Positions 7,956-18,209 of a stretch of 64,000 nt of DNA are shown piece after piece. Source of the DNA: JAFLTL01 sp964389525 (lineage in GTDB: Bacteria; Bacteroidota; Bacteroidia; Bacteroidales; Muribaculaceae). Within the stretch, counting starts at the first letter, position 1. Every line of letters begins with the position of its first letter. The notes beneath the pieces are model-generated. The model had not been told where the DNA came from and did not search any database. It saw only the letters and a program-made list of their open reading frames with translations. The translations under genes were made by a program, and so were the position numbers. The stretch covers positions 1 through 64,000 of the forward strand of contig CAYMEX010000009.1 of the NCBI GenBank assembly GCA_964389525.1. Reading direction: 5' to 3'.

Positions 7956-10373
7956 TTACTCGTCGACGTCGCGCACGCAGCGCACAGGGCCGGCAAAAGC
8001 GCGGCGCGTGCTCTCGTAACCGGCCTCAAACGGCAGCGCGGCCGACTGGTTGTGTATGTGGAAACAGTTGACAGTACCCTCGGTGCTCGGAGTCGAGGTG
8101 TGATAGTTACCGCAACCGCCGTTACGTCTCAGCGTGCCGTTTGAGTTGCGGAAACCGTTACTCGGGAAATAAACCGTCGGTCCCTTCTTCCACGCCTGCA
8201 CGTAGATATAATGGCCATATACTCCGGCCGCAAACGTTCCGTTGACATGAGTTGTCGCATTTGATCCCCAGCCGGAGTTCTTACCGTCATCGGTAAACGA
8301 CAGCCACATATCGTGAGGAGGCACCATCCACCCCGCGGGACACGGATCGAAGAGCGACTTCTCTTTGGCGCCGGTGTCCAGCAGCCAGCCGTCGACAGCC
8401 ATCGTTCCATTATCGAGATATGTCGTACCCTTTGCATGCACAAGCAGCTTTTTGGTAGCCTCGGCAAACGGCTTGCCGCCCCAAAGGCGGTCATTACCGC
8501 CCCAATACCAGTCGCCTTTGTTCACCCACGTGGCAGGCTGACGCCACCCATCGGTGTTCATCGCTCCCGAACTACTTTCGGTAGCTGTCGCACCGAGGAA
8601 CACCGTCGGGTGACCCAGAGTATATTCGACATTGCCTATCTGCTCGTTGGTCTTTTTGTAATCAAAAAGCTCGCCGCAGTTCTCCTTGCCGCCATCGGTC
8701 GACATAGCGATCTGTTTATTGTCATTTCCTGCAATCACACCGACACTGGCATGGTTGAACATATACGCTCCGGCTGCCTGGTTGTCGATTTTCCAGCCGA
8801 TGGGGAACGGATCCTTGCGTCCCCACTGATAGACGGCGCCATAACCGTTCTTTCCGGTGCCGGTGGCGGTGTGTGCGCCGAGGTTACACTGCATGATCGA
8901 GCGCCCCTTCACGCGTGCAGCGGTGTGTATGCCGCTGTTATCCCACGCGTAGGTGCTGTATGGCACGGCCTTCGATATCATCGCCGGCTTGTCGTTGTTC
9001 ACCCATATGTGCCACGACCATATGATCGCGCCGGCCTTGTTGTAGGCCGCGATAACGGCGTTGCCCGCGATATTTTTATTGTTTGACGTCACATGCACGC
9101 GGTTGTACTGGTCGAGATAGACCTTGTCGTGATTGGAGTTGTCGCCGATCACACCCTGCTCCTGCCACAGTATATCGACATGATCTATCTCCTTGGCCTC
9201 ATCGCCCTTCTTCACATAATCGGTGTACTTGAAGCCGCCGCCCGTCTCGGTGCGGTTGTAGGGGTCGAACATGATGTTCTCGTTGAAGCCGAGCACATAG
9301 CAGTTGGCCGGAGCCGCAAGTACGCGGTCGTCGCGCTGCTCTGTCTTTATCGTGAGCGAGATGTTGTAGTTGTGGTTGCGGCGCACGTTGTAGTCGTTGT
9401 AGTCGTTCTCGCCCAGATAGATCGTGTAGAGATAGTTCGATCCGTTGGTCTCCGACGATACAAAGAGCTGCACGTAGAGAGCCTTGTCGGGTGCGCCGTT
9501 GTTTTTCAGCCCCGCGTCGGTGTTAGCGCTCACGCCGCGTCGGTTGGCCGGCATGTAGAACGTATACACCTCATTCGGTTTGAGCTTCTTGTCGAGAGTC
9601 ACCGAGCGGGTGGAGAAGTCGCCGAGCGGATAGTCCTCCTCTTTCGGGGTCTCCTCCATGCGCATCTCCTCAGGCATGTTGTTGATGATCACACGCGTCA
9701 CCTTCAGGTTGCTGGCCGCGCTGGCCGTCACATACTTGAAGCTGATCTTCGCCATCATGCGCGTCAGGTGTATGTCGACAGGCAGAAGATCCTCCTCCTT
9801 TCTTATCGTCTTGTCGACATGACCCTCCATGAGCAGATACTCATCCTCGCCCATCTCTACGTTCTCCTCGGTGAAAGGATACTTGTAGCCGACGAACTTC
9901 TCGACCGTAGTCAGATCCTTGTCAACAGCCCACTCCTCATTGCCCGTGTTGGCGAGCACATACACATGGCTGTCCTCACCCTCGGCGAGACGGATATTGA
10001 TATCCTTGATCACGACAGAGGTGGTCTCGTAGTAGCGCGGGGCGATAAGCTGGTTCCCCTCGCTGTCGTACTGAAACACCCATATGTCGTGTATCGCCTC
10101 CTCGGCGGCTTTCTCCGGGTCGGCCGGCTTCTCGTCACCGGTCGTTTCGCCCTCGTCGGCGCGCGAGACGATATCGTTGACCAGCGGCTTGCCGATGATC
10201 TCAGGCCTGTCGGTGTGGAGGCGCAGAGGCACCTCGATCGTTGCAGCGCGGTCGCCCGGCTGAGCGAACGGATCGTCGGGATCCGGAACAAAGGCGTCGT
10301 CGGCGCACGATGCGGCGACAAGCGTCAGCATCGCCGCAAATCCAAAATTCAAAAAACTGTCGATCAGCTTCAT
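7956..10373 (-). CDS. Type V fimbrial tip-type subunit, paralogue 1
   Basis: An 805-residue lipoprotein (Cys23 in VAASC). Residues of about 40-350 form a fimbrillin-like half: RAATIEVPLRL, HDIWVFQYDSEG, SHVYVLANTG, the lipid-side strand pair ending VRRNHNYNISL. Residues of about 355-805 form a second half with MFDPYNRTETGG (near 368), WSWHIWV (near 452), YQWGRKDPF (near 515), FDPCPAGWMVPPHDMW and the end PVRCVRD. This matches the Fibrobacter succinogenes major paralogous (FISUMP, C-lectin-like) pattern. I interpret it as an adhesive fimbrial tip protein (DUF4906-like). Its second half is closest to paralogue 4 (LGFNENI, DHVDILWQE, VNCFHIH), while its MPANRRGVS and KPNEVYTF stretches match paralogue 2. 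This is a mosaic pattern suggesting gene conversion. Confidence 0.85.
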   Translation of the reverse strand: MKLIDSFLNFGFAAMLTLVAASCADDAFVPDPDDPFAQPGDRAATIEVPLRLHTDRPEIIGKPLVNDIVSRADEGETTGDEKPADPEKAAEEAIHDIWVFQYDSEGNQLIAPRYYETTSVVIKDINIRLAEGEDSHVYVLANTGNEEWAVDKDLTTVEKFVGYKYPFTEENVEMGEDEYLLMEGHVDKTIRKEEDLLPVDIHLTRMMAKISFKYVTASAASNLKVTRVIINNMPEEMRMEETPKEEDYPLGDFSTRSVTLDKKLKPNEVYTFYMPANRRGVSANTDAGLKNNGAPDKALYVQLFVSSETNGSNYLYTIYLGENDYNDYNVRRNHNYNISLTIKTEQRDDRVLAAPANCYVLGFNENIMFDPYNRTETGGGFKYTDYVKKGDEAKEIDHVDILWQEQGVIGDNSNHDKVYLDQYNRVHVTSNNKNIAGNAVIAAYNKAGAIIWSWHIWVNNDKPAMISKAVPYSTYAWDNSGIHTAARVKGRSIMQCNLGAHTATGTGKNGYGAVYQWGRKDPFPIGWKIDNQAAGAYMFNHASVGVIAGNDNKQIAMSTDGGKENCGELFDYKKTNEQIGNVEYTLGHPTVFLGATATESSSGAMNTDGWRQPATWVNKGDWYWGGNDRLWGGKPFAEATKKLLVHAKGTTYLDNGTMAVDGWLLDTGAKEKSLFDPCPAGWMVPPHDMWLSFTDDGKNSGWGSNATTHVNGTFAAGVYGHYIYVQAWKKGPTVYFPSNGFRNSNGTLRRNGGCGNYHTSTPSTEGTVNCFHIHNQSAALPFEAGYESTRRAFAGPVRCVRDVDE

Positions 10374-10523
10374 ATATGTTTGTTATTTTTTTTCAATCAT
10401 CACAATTTGTGAGCCTCCGTTGTCGATTCCGAGTTGTAGGGGCGTGCGACAGTACGCCCACCGATCAGAAACGACATTTGTCAGCGGGCGGGGGTTCAAT
10501 CCCGCCCGCCGTTATCTCGCAAT
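10374..10523. repeat. Hairpin spacer with H2 and H3 repeats
   Basis: H2 lies at 10436-10461. H3 lies at 10484-10509 with nine-base perfect arms GCGGGCGGG/CCCGCCCGC. No gene. In the mRNA these would sit between two fimbrial cistrons. Confidence 0.85.
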
Positions 10524-12899
10524 TTAATCGTCGACGTCGCGCACGCAGCGCACCGGGCCGCCCACAGCGCGCCCCGTGTAGCCGTAATCGGTCTCAAACG
10601 GCGACAACGCGCCGGGAGTGTGGAGGTGGAGTATGTTCACGCGGCCACCCTTTGAGGCGGTAGATGTGTGATAGTTGCCGCACACGCCGTTGCGCCATGG
10701 CATGCCGCCCATAGTGCGCAGACCCTGACTCGGAAAATAGACCCACTCCCCTTTCTTCCACTCCTGCACATACATCTGGAAGCCGCGGAAAGATGTGTTG
10801 TCGCTTTTGTGGACTGAGTTGATTGTGGCGTAGGTGGCGGCGTTAAGGCCGTTCTGCGTAAAGCCGAGCCACATGTCGCCCGGAGGCACCATCCACCCCG
10901 CGGGACACGGGTCGAATATCGATTTCTCCTTAGCTCCGTTGTCGGTAAGCTCGATGTTGGCCGATACGACATACTTCTTTGTCGCCGACTCATATGATGT
11001 GCCGCCCCAGAGCCTGTCGTTGTGTCCCCAGTACCAGTCAGCGTCGTTTGCATGGTTGGCCGGAGTCACGTTATATGACTCGCCGGCGATAACCGGGCTG
11101 ATGAAATGAGTCGGATGCTCGGTCACATAGGCTATCGTTCCGGTCGTGGCGCTCACTTTCTCGGTGCTGAAAAGCTCGGTGGTGTGCGTTGAACCGTCGG
11201 TCGTCATGCTTATGGGGTTGTAGTCATTGTCGTAGAGTGTGCCGACATTAGTGCTCGAATAGGCGTAGTAGCCCGACGGATAGTAATCCACTTTCCAACC
11301 GAGCGGGAACGGATCCTTGCGACCCCACTGGTAGACTGTGCCGTAGGTGCTGAGACCTGTAGCATTTTTCTGTGCCGACTTGGCGCCGAGATTACACTTC
11401 ATAAGCGAGCGCCCTTTGACGGTGCGCTTGTCATCGCCGGCCTTTATGCCGTTGCTGTCCCACTCAAACGTGTAGTAAGGCACAGCCTCATCGAGATTGG
11501 CGGGCTTGTCGTCGTTAACCCATATATGCCACGACCAAAGCAGCTTGCCCGCCTTATTGTAGCCGCCGATCAGGGCGTTGCCGACAGCCGTGCCGGCCTT
11601 TACGTGGATGCGGTCATAGTCATCGAGATAGACAAGCGACCCATCTGTGTTTTTGCCTATGACGTTGGCTTCCTGCCATATGATCCTCGCGCTGGCTATC
11701 TTCTTCTCCCCCACGTTCTTGTTCACGTAGTCCGAGTACTTGAAGCCGCCGCCCGTCTCGGTGCGGTTGTAGGGGTCAAACATGATCTGGTTGGTCGTGT
11801 TCATCACGAAGCAGTTGGCCGGAGCCGCAAGCACACGGTCGTCGCGCTGCTCCGACTTCAGAGTCAGCGTGATGTTGTAGTTGTGGTTGCGGCGCACGTT
11901 GTAGTCGTTGTAGTCGTTCTCGCCCAGATAGATCGTGTAGAGGAAGTTCGATCCGTTGGTGCGCGAGGTCACGAAAAGCTGCACATAGAGTGCTTTCTCG
12001 GGAGCGCCGTTGTTTTTCAGCCCGGCGTCGCTGTTACCGCTCACGCCGCGACGGTTCGCCGGAACGTAGAACGTGTACACCTCATTCGGTTTGAGCTTCT
12101 TGTCGAGAGTCACCGAGCGGGTGGCGAAGTCACCGAGCGGATAGTCCTCCTCTTTCGGAGTCTCCTCCATGCGCATCTCCTCAGGCATATTGTTGATGAT
12201 CACACGAGTCACTATCAGATTTTTAGCCGCATCCTCCGTCACATACTTGAAGCTGATCTTAGCCATCATGCGCGTCAAGTGTATGTCGACAGGCAGAAGA
12301 TCCTCCTCCTTTCTTATCGTCTTGTCGACATGGCCCTCCATGAGCAGATACTCATCCTCGCCCATCTCTACGTTCTCCTCAGTGAAAGAATACTTGTAGC
12401 CGACGAACTTCTCTATAGTAGTCAGATCCTTGTCAACAGCCCAATTCTCATTGCCCGTGTTGGCGAGCACATACACATGGCTGTCCTCACCCTCGGCGAG
12501 GCGGATGTTTATATCCTTGATCACGACAGAGGTTGTCTCGTAGTAGCGCGGGGCGATAAGCTGCTTGCCCTCGCTGTCGTACTGAAACACCCATATGTCG
12601 TGTATCGCCTCCTCGGCAGCCTTCTGCGCCGGGTCGGCGGTCTCTTCGTCGTCACCCTCGCCGGCTACATCGTCGCCCTCGTCGGCGCGCGAGACGATAT
12701 CGTTGACCAGCGGCTTGCCGATGACCTCAGGCCTGTCGGTGTGGAGGCGCAGAGGCACCTCGATCGTGGCAGCCCGGTCGCCCGGCTGAGCGAACGGATC
12801 GTCGGGATCCGGCACAAAGGCGTCGTCGGAGCACGATGCCGCCGCAAGCACCAGCATCGCCGCAAAACCTATATTCAGAAACTTGTTGATCAGCTTCAT
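10524..12899 (-). CDS. Type V fimbrial tip-type subunit, paralogue 2
   Basis: A 791-residue lipoprotein (Cys23, LAAASC) with the same two-half architecture: fimbrillin-like N-terminal half ending VRRNHNYNITLTLKSE, and a FISUMP-like C-terminal half with YQWGRKDPF, FDPCPAGWMVPPGDMW and PVRCVRDVDD. The acidic linker after SRADEG (DDVAGEGDDEETADPAQ) is longer than in the others. The C-terminal half groups with paralogue 3 (VMNTTNQIMFDP, LFSTEKV, YVQEWKKGEWVYFPSQG, CGNYHTS). The near-identity of the N-terminal halves against the variable C-terminal halves fits a fixed assembly domain joined to variable ligand-binding domains. Confidence 0.85.
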   Translation of the reverse strand: MKLINKFLNIGFAAMLVLAAASCSDDAFVPDPDDPFAQPGDRAATIEVPLRLHTDRPEVIGKPLVNDIVSRADEGDDVAGEGDDEETADPAQKAAEEAIHDIWVFQYDSEGKQLIAPRYYETTSVVIKDINIRLAEGEDSHVYVLANTGNENWAVDKDLTTIEKFVGYKYSFTEENVEMGEDEYLLMEGHVDKTIRKEEDLLPVDIHLTRMMAKISFKYVTEDAAKNLIVTRVIINNMPEEMRMEETPKEEDYPLGDFATRSVTLDKKLKPNEVYTFYVPANRRGVSGNSDAGLKNNGAPEKALYVQLFVTSRTNGSNFLYTIYLGENDYNDYNVRRNHNYNITLTLKSEQRDDRVLAAPANCFVMNTTNQIMFDPYNRTETGGGFKYSDYVNKNVGEKKIASARIIWQEANVIGKNTDGSLVYLDDYDRIHVKAGTAVGNALIGGYNKAGKLLWSWHIWVNDDKPANLDEAVPYYTFEWDSNGIKAGDDKRTVKGRSLMKCNLGAKSAQKNATGLSTYGTVYQWGRKDPFPLGWKVDYYPSGYYAYSSTNVGTLYDNDYNPISMTTDGSTHTTELFSTEKVSATTGTIAYVTEHPTHFISPVIAGESYNVTPANHANDADWYWGHNDRLWGGTSYESATKKYVVSANIELTDNGAKEKSIFDPCPAGWMVPPGDMWLGFTQNGLNAATYATINSVHKSDNTSFRGFQMYVQEWKKGEWVYFPSQGLRTMGGMPWRNGVCGNYHTSTASKGGRVNILHLHTPGALSPFETDYGYTGRAVGGPVRCVRDVDD

Positions 12900-13149
12900 A
12901 TCTGTTTATTATCTTCTATTTCAATCCTATCAGTTTGTAGGCCTCCGTTGTTAATTCCGCGTTGTAGGGGCGTGCGACAGTACGCCCACCGGTCGGTGCC
13001 TCCGTTGTCAATTCCGCGTGTAGGAACGCACGGCTCGTGCCTCCGTTGTCAATTCCGCGTTGTAGGGGCGTGCGACAGTACGCCCACCAATCAGAAACGA
13101 CATTTGTCAGCGGACGGGGGTTCAATCCCGCCCGCCGTTATCTCGCAAT
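12900..13149. repeat. Hairpin spacer with two H2 copies and H3
   Basis: Direct H2 copies lie at 12964-12989 and 13062-13087, a decayed H1 near 13023-13041, and H3 at 13110-13135. The linking phrase GCCTCCGTTGTCAATTCCGC occurs between copies, showing a partial tandem duplication of about 98 bases. Confidence 0.85.
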
Positions 13150-15501
13150 TTAATCGTCGACGTCGCGAACGCAGCGCACCGGGCCGCCCACAGCGCGGCG
13201 CGAATAGCCGAAACTTACTTCAAACGGATCAAGTTCGCCCGGAGTGTGTAGGTGGAAAATATTTACACGTCCGCCCTCCGATGCCGACGATGTGTGATAG
13301 TTACCGCACATGCCGTTGCGCCACGGGCGTCCGCCGGCCGTGCGCAGACCCTGGCTCGGGAAATAGACCCACTTGCCTATCTTCCATTCCTGCACATACA
13401 TGCGGAAACCACGCAATGAGCTGTTATCACCTGTCGACGTTGAATTGATCTCACCATATGACGATGTGTTTGTACCTGTCTTCGTAAAGCCGAGCCACAT
13501 GTCGCCCGGAGGCACCATCCACCCCGCGGGACACGGATCGAATATAGATTTCTCGGTAGCGCCGTTGTCTGATAGCACACAACCCGTAGTCACAGTATAT
13601 TTCAGAGCCGTGGCATATGGTTTGCCGCCCCATAGCTGATCGTTGTGCCCCCAGTACCAGTCTCCGTCGTTGACACAGGTCGCTGCCGACGCCGGGTTGG
13701 ATTCGCCCGAAGTCACCGGACTGATGAAATGGGTGGGATGTAACGTAGTATAGGCTATCGTTCCGGTCGTGGCATTGGCCGTCTCGGTGCTGAAGAGTTC
13801 GGTCGTGTGCACACCACCCGTCGTGTTCATTGCGATCACCTCATTGTTGTTACCGCGCAGATCGCCCACGGTACCACGGCTGTACTGGTAATAATCCACA
13901 TTAAGATCAAGATTACCGAGCGGGAACGGATCCTTGCGCCCCCACTGATAGACCATGCCATAGGTGCTGAGGCCGTATGCGTTCGGGTCGGCCGACTTGG
14001 CGCCGAGGTTACACTTCATAAGCGAGCGTCCTTTGACGGTGCGCTTGTTGTCGGTCGAGACAATACCCTTGTCGCTCCAGCCGAACGTATAATACGGCAC
14101 AGCCTCATCGAGGTTGGCGGGTTTGTCGTTGTTTACCCATATGTGCCATGACCAAAGTAGCTTGCCTGCCGAGTTGTAGCCGCCGATCAGGGCGTTGCCG
14201 ACAGCCGTGCCGGCCTTTACGTGGATGCGGTCATAGTCATCGAGATAGACCTTGTCACCGGCCGAGTTGTCGCCGATCACATTCAGGAACTGCCATATGA
14301 TCTTCACGCTTTTGATCTTCTTCTCGGCCACGTTCTTATTCACGTAGTCAGAGTACTTGAAGCCACCGCCCGTCTCGGTGCGGTTGTAGGGGTCAAACAT
14401 GATCTGGTTGCCGGTGTTCATCACGAAGCAGTTGGCAGGAGCGGCAAGCACGCGGTCATCACGGTTTTCCGACTTCAGGTTGAGCGTGATGTTGTAGTTG
14501 TGGTTACGGCGCACATTGTAGTCGTTAGTGTCGTTCTCGCCGAGATAGATCGTGTAGAGGAAGTTCGACCCGTTGGTGCGAGAGGTCACGAAAAGCTGCA
14601 CGTAAAGTGCCTTTTCAGGGGCACCGTTGTTTTTCTTACCTGCGTCGGTGTTATCACTCTTGCCGCGACGGTTGGCAGGCATGTAGAATGTGTACACGTC
14701 GTTGGACGACATGTTCTTGTCGATCGTCACCGAGCGCGTGGCAAAATCGCCGAGCGGATAATCCTCCTCTATCGGGGTTTCCTCCATGCGCATCTCCTCG
14801 GGCATGTTGTTGATGATCACACGCGTCACGATAAGATTTTTAGCCGCTTCGGCCGTCACATACTTGAAACTGATCTTAGCCATCATGCGCGTCAGATGTA
14901 TGTCGACAGGCAGAAGATCCTCCTCCCTCCTTATCGTCTTGTCGACATGCCCCTCCATGAGCAGGTACTCGTCCTTGCCCATCTCTACGTTCTCCTCGGT
15001 GAAAGGATACTTGTAGCTGACGAACTTCTCGACCGTCGTCAGATCCTTGCCAACCGCCCAGTTCTCGTCGCCGGTGTTGGCGAGCACATACACGTGGCTG
15101 TCCTCACCCTCGGCGAGGCGGATGTTGATGTCCTTGATCACCACCGAGGTGGTCTCGTAGTAGCGCGGGGCGATAAGCTGATCACCATTGCTGTCGTACT
15201 GAAACACCCAGATGTCGTGTATCGCCTCCTCGGCGGCCTTCTCAGGGTCGGCCGGCTTCTCGTCACCGGTCGTTTCGCCCTCGTCGGCACGCGAGACAAC
15301 ATCGTTGACCAGAGGCTTGCCGATGACCTCAGCCTTGTCGGCGTGCAGACGCAGAGGCACCTCGATCGTTGCAGCGCGGTCGCCAGGCTGCGAGAACGGA
15401 TCGTCGGGATCCGGCACAAAGGCGTCGTCGGAGCACGATGCCGCCGCAAGCGTCAGCATCGCCGCAAATCCAAAATTCAAAAAACTGTTGATCAGTCTCA
15501 T
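13150..15501 (-). CDS. Type V fimbrial tip-type subunit, paralogue 3
   Basis: A 783-residue lipoprotein. I chose the start MRLINSFLNFGF at 15501 because it aligns with the other paralogues; the frame stays open 15 codons further upstream, but that part is translated from an inverted H2 repeat and is not a signal peptide. Lipobox LAAASC, fimbrillin-like half to about residue 350, then FISUMP-like half with FDPCPAGWMVPPGDMW and PVRCVRDVDD. The C-terminal half is closest to paralogue 2 (VMNTGNQIMFDP, VQEWKIGKWVYFPSQG). Differences lie mainly in loops between the conserved YQWGRKDPF and FDPCPAGW motifs, the likely ligand-facing surface. Confidence 0.85.
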   Translation of the reverse strand: MRLINSFLNFGFAAMLTLAAASCSDDAFVPDPDDPFSQPGDRAATIEVPLRLHADKAEVIGKPLVNDVVSRADEGETTGDEKPADPEKAAEEAIHDIWVFQYDSNGDQLIAPRYYETTSVVIKDINIRLAEGEDSHVYVLANTGDENWAVGKDLTTVEKFVSYKYPFTEENVEMGKDEYLLMEGHVDKTIRREEDLLPVDIHLTRMMAKISFKYVTAEAAKNLIVTRVIINNMPEEMRMEETPIEEDYPLGDFATRSVTIDKNMSSNDVYTFYMPANRRGKSDNTDAGKKNNGAPEKALYVQLFVTSRTNGSNFLYTIYLGENDTNDYNVRRNHNYNITLNLKSENRDDRVLAAPANCFVMNTGNQIMFDPYNRTETGGGFKYSDYVNKNVAEKKIKSVKIIWQFLNVIGDNSAGDKVYLDDYDRIHVKAGTAVGNALIGGYNSAGKLLWSWHIWVNNDKPANLDEAVPYYTFGWSDKGIVSTDNKRTVKGRSLMKCNLGAKSADPNAYGLSTYGMVYQWGRKDPFPLGNLDLNVDYYQYSRGTVGDLRGNNNEVIAMNTTGGVHTTELFSTETANATTGTIAYTTLHPTHFISPVTSGESNPASAATCVNDGDWYWGHNDQLWGGKPYATALKYTVTTGCVLSDNGATEKSIFDPCPAGWMVPPGDMWLGFTKTGTNTSSYGEINSTSTGDNSSLRGFRMYVQEWKIGKWVYFPSQGLRTAGGRPWRNGMCGNYHTSSASEGGRVNIFHLHTPGELDPFEVSFGYSRRAVGGPVRCVRDVDD

Positions 15502-15704
15502 ATCTGTTTGTTGTCTTTTATCAAGGTTGTGGGCGTACTTTCGCACGCCCCTACGGTTTACCGTGTCTCCGTCTGCTGTCGGGAATGTAGGGACGCACGG
15601 TCGGTGCGTCCTATGTCAATTCCGTGGTTTATGGGCCTCCGTTGTCGATTCCGGGTTGTAGGGGCGTGCGACAGTACGCCCACCGCCGATTGGAAACGGT
15701 ATCA
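15502..15704. repeat. Hairpin spacer with inverted H2 pair and H1
   Basis: An inverted H2 copy at 15529-15554 (one mismatch) and a direct copy at 15658-15683 face each other like terminal inverted repeats. H1 lies between them at 15591-15611. A stretch beginning CCGTCTGCTGTCGG just before H1 is shared with the 7787-7955 spacer. Confidence 0.85.
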
Positions 15705-18068
15705 TCAGTCATCGACGTCGCGCACGCAACGTATCGGACCGGCAAACGCGCGGCGGGTGTAGTGGTTTGAGCTCTCAAAAGTCAGCAGGGCATCCTGCGC
15801 GTGGATGTGGAAGCAGTTTACCGTACCATTGGTACTGGGAGTACTCGTGTGATAGTTTCCGCAAGATCCACGTCCTCCTATAGAGCCGTATGCACGTCGC
15901 CATCCCGGACTCGGGAAGAAGAGTATTGAACCGCCGCGCCACGCCGTAACATAGCAGAGATGCCCCTTCAGACCGGTCTGGAACTTCACATTACGGTTGC
16001 CGTGATATGTCTCACCCCAGCCCGCATTTCGCCCGTCTTTCGTAAAGGTCAGCCACATGTCGTGAGGAGGCACCATCCACCCCGCGGGACACGGATCGAA
16101 AAGCGACTTCTCCTTGGCGCCGTTATCGCTCAGCCATCCGTCATGCGCCATCGTGATTCCGTTCTCAGTCTTGCCTTTTGCAATCACAAGATACTTGACT
16201 TTCGCCTCGGCAAACGGTTTGCCGCCCCACAGACGGTCTTCACCTTTCCAATACCAGTCACCGTTATTATAGGCGGAATAATCGTCCGACGAGTCCGATC
16301 CACCGGTTCCGACGAATACTGTCGGATGTTTCAGTACCCACTCTATCGTGCCTTTCTGAGCATTGGTCAGTGTAAAATCGAAAAGCAGGCCGGTATCCTT
16401 AGTCGTACCGTTGTCACCCTTCATCGGTATCTGCGTCCTGTTGGTCTTGTCGACGATTGTCTTGACATTGCCGCCGCTTAGATTCTGGGAATTTTGTGTA
16501 AAGAACGGATCTTTGCGTCCCCACTGGTAGATGAGGCCGTATGCGTTCTCGTCCTGTGCCGTGGCGCTTCTCGCACCGAGGTTGCACTGCATGAGCGAGC
16601 GCCCTTTCACCACACGTCCGGCACTTGTCTTGATGCCGCTGGCGTCCCAGCCGAATGTGTAGTATGATACCGCCTTCGATATCTGCGCCGGCTTGTCGTT
16701 GTTCACCCATATGTGCCACGACCACACGATCTCGCCCGCCTCGTTGTAGCCCGCGATAACAGCGTTGCCGGCAGTAGAGCCCGACGTCACATTCACGCGG
16801 TTGTACTTGTCAAGATACACAAGTTTACCGTTAGTATTGTCACCGATCACACCCTTCTCCTGCCACAGTATATCGACATGATCGATCTTCTTCTCCTTCA
16901 CATTCTTGTTGACATAGTCGCTGTACTTCCAGCCGCCGCCCGTCTCCGTACGGTTATAGGGGTCGAACATGATGTTCTCGTTGAAGCCGAGCACATAGCA
17001 GTTGGCCGGAGCCGCAAGCACACGCTGGTCGCGATTCTCTGAATTGATGTTCAACGTGATGTTGTAGTTGTGGTTGCGGCGCACGTTGTAGTCGTTGGTG
17101 TCGTTCTCGCCCAGATAGATCGTGTAAAGGAAGTTGGAGCCATTGGACTCCGACGATACAAACAGCTGCACATAGAGCGCCTTCTCGGGTGCGCCGTTGT
17201 TTTTCAGCCCAGCGTCGGTGTTATCGCTCACACCGCGTCGGTTGGCCGGCATGTAGAACGTGTACACCTCACCCGAAGCGAGCTTCTTGTCGATCGTCAC
17301 CGAGCGTGTCTCAAAGTCGCCGAGCGGATAGTCCTCCTCTATCGGGGTCTCCTCCATGCGCATCTTCTCAGGCATGTTGTTGATGATCACACGCGTCACT
17401 TTCAGGTTGCTGGCCGCGCTGGCCGTCACATACTTGAAGCTGATCTTAGCCATCAGGCGAGTCAGGTGTATGTCGACAGGCAGAAGATCCTCCTCCTTTC
17501 TTATCGTCTTGTTGACGTGACCCTCCATGAGCAGATACTCATCCTCGCCCATCTCTACATTCTCCTCGGTAAACGGGTACTCGTAGCCGACGAATTTCTC
17601 GACCGTAGTCAGATCCTTGGCATCGGCCCAATGTGCATCGCCCGTGTTTGCAAGCACATACACGCGGCTGTCCTCACCCTCGGCGAGGCGGATGTTGATA
17701 TCCTTGATCACGACCGAGGAGGTCTCGTAGTAGCGCGGGGCGATAAGCTGGTTCCCCTTGCTGTCGTACTGAAACACCCATATGTCGTGTATCGCCTCCT
17801 CGGCGGCCTTCTCAGGGTCGGCGGTCTCTTCATCATCACCCTCGCCCTCGCCGGCGCGCGAGACGATATCGTTGACAAGCGGCTTGCCGATGATCTCAGG
17901 CCTGTCGGTGTGGAGACGCAGAGGCACCTCGATCGTTGCAGCGCGGTCGCCCGGCTGCACAAACGGGTCGTCGGGATCAGGAACAAAGGCATCGTCGCCG
18001 CACGATGCAGCCGAGAGTGTCAGCATCGCCGCAAATCCAAGATTCAAAAAACTGTTGATCAGTCTCAT
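15705..18068 (-). CDS. Type V fimbrial tip-type subunit, paralogue 4
   Basis: A 787-residue lipoprotein. The start MRLINSFLNLGF at 18068 is chosen by alignment with the paralogues; an in-frame extension upstream reads through an H2 repeat. Lipobox SAASC. The N-terminal half shares ASGEVYTFYMPANRRG with paralogue 5, and YVNKNVKEKKI recalls paralogues 2-3. The C-terminal half (LGFNENIMFDP, DHVDILWQEKGVIGDN, VPPHDMW, VNCFHIH, RRAFAGPIRCVRD) follows paralogue 1. The switching of closest relative along the protein is direct evidence for mosaicism. Role as for the others: probable adhesive subunit of the Mfa-type fimbria, anchored or secreted as a lipoprotein precursor. Confidence 0.85.
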   Translation of the reverse strand: MRLINSFLNLGFAAMLTLSAASCGDDAFVPDPDDPFVQPGDRAATIEVPLRLHTDRPEIIGKPLVNDIVSRAGEGEGDDEETADPEKAAEEAIHDIWVFQYDSKGNQLIAPRYYETSSVVIKDINIRLAEGEDSRVYVLANTGDAHWADAKDLTTVEKFVGYEYPFTEENVEMGEDEYLLMEGHVNKTIRKEEDLLPVDIHLTRLMAKISFKYVTASAASNLKVTRVIINNMPEKMRMEETPIEEDYPLGDFETRSVTIDKKLASGEVYTFYMPANRRGVSDNTDAGLKNNGAPEKALYVQLFVSSESNGSNFLYTIYLGENDTNDYNVRRNHNYNITLNINSENRDQRVLAAPANCYVLGFNENIMFDPYNRTETGGGWKYSDYVNKNVKEKKIDHVDILWQEKGVIGDNTNGKLVYLDKYNRVNVTSGSTAGNAVIAGYNEAGEIVWSWHIWVNNDKPAQISKAVSYYTFGWDASGIKTSAGRVVKGRSLMQCNLGARSATAQDENAYGLIYQWGRKDPFFTQNSQNLSGGNVKTIVDKTNRTQIPMKGDNGTTKDTGLLFDFTLTNAQKGTIEWVLKHPTVFVGTGGSDSSDDYSAYNNGDWYWKGEDRLWGGKPFAEAKVKYLVIAKGKTENGITMAHDGWLSDNGAKEKSLFDPCPAGWMVPPHDMWLTFTKDGRNAGWGETYHGNRNVKFQTGLKGHLCYVTAWRGGSILFFPSPGWRRAYGSIGGRGSCGNYHTSTPSTNGTVNCFHIHAQDALLTFESSNHYTRRAFAGPIRCVRDVDD

Positions 18069-18095
18069 ATCTGTTTGTTGTCTTCTATCAAGGTT

Positions 18096-18188
18096 GTGGG
18101 CGTACTGTCGCACGCCCCTACGACGGCCAACACCGATCGTTTTTTTAATACGTCATTGATTTGTAGGGGCGTGCGACAGTACGCCCAC
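18096..18188. mobile_element. MITE-like element with H2 terminal inverted repeats, copy 1
   Basis: A 93-base element in the spacer 18069-18209. An inverted H2 (18096-18121) and a direct H2 (18163-18188) of 26 bases each flank about 41 bases containing GGCCAACACCGATCG and TTAATACGTCATTGATTT. The same core and ends occur at 20673-20766. There is no coding capacity and no transposase in the window. Confidence 0.7.
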
Positions 18189-18209
18189 CACCAATCGGAA
18201 ACGGTATCG

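Noticed and set aside
9093..10412. Long plus-strand open frames opposite the tip genes (also 11526-13448, 14221-15762, 17070-18971)
   Set aside because: They recur at the same place in each paralogue and read as valine- and histidine-rich reverse translations of the real genes; no start context or domain.
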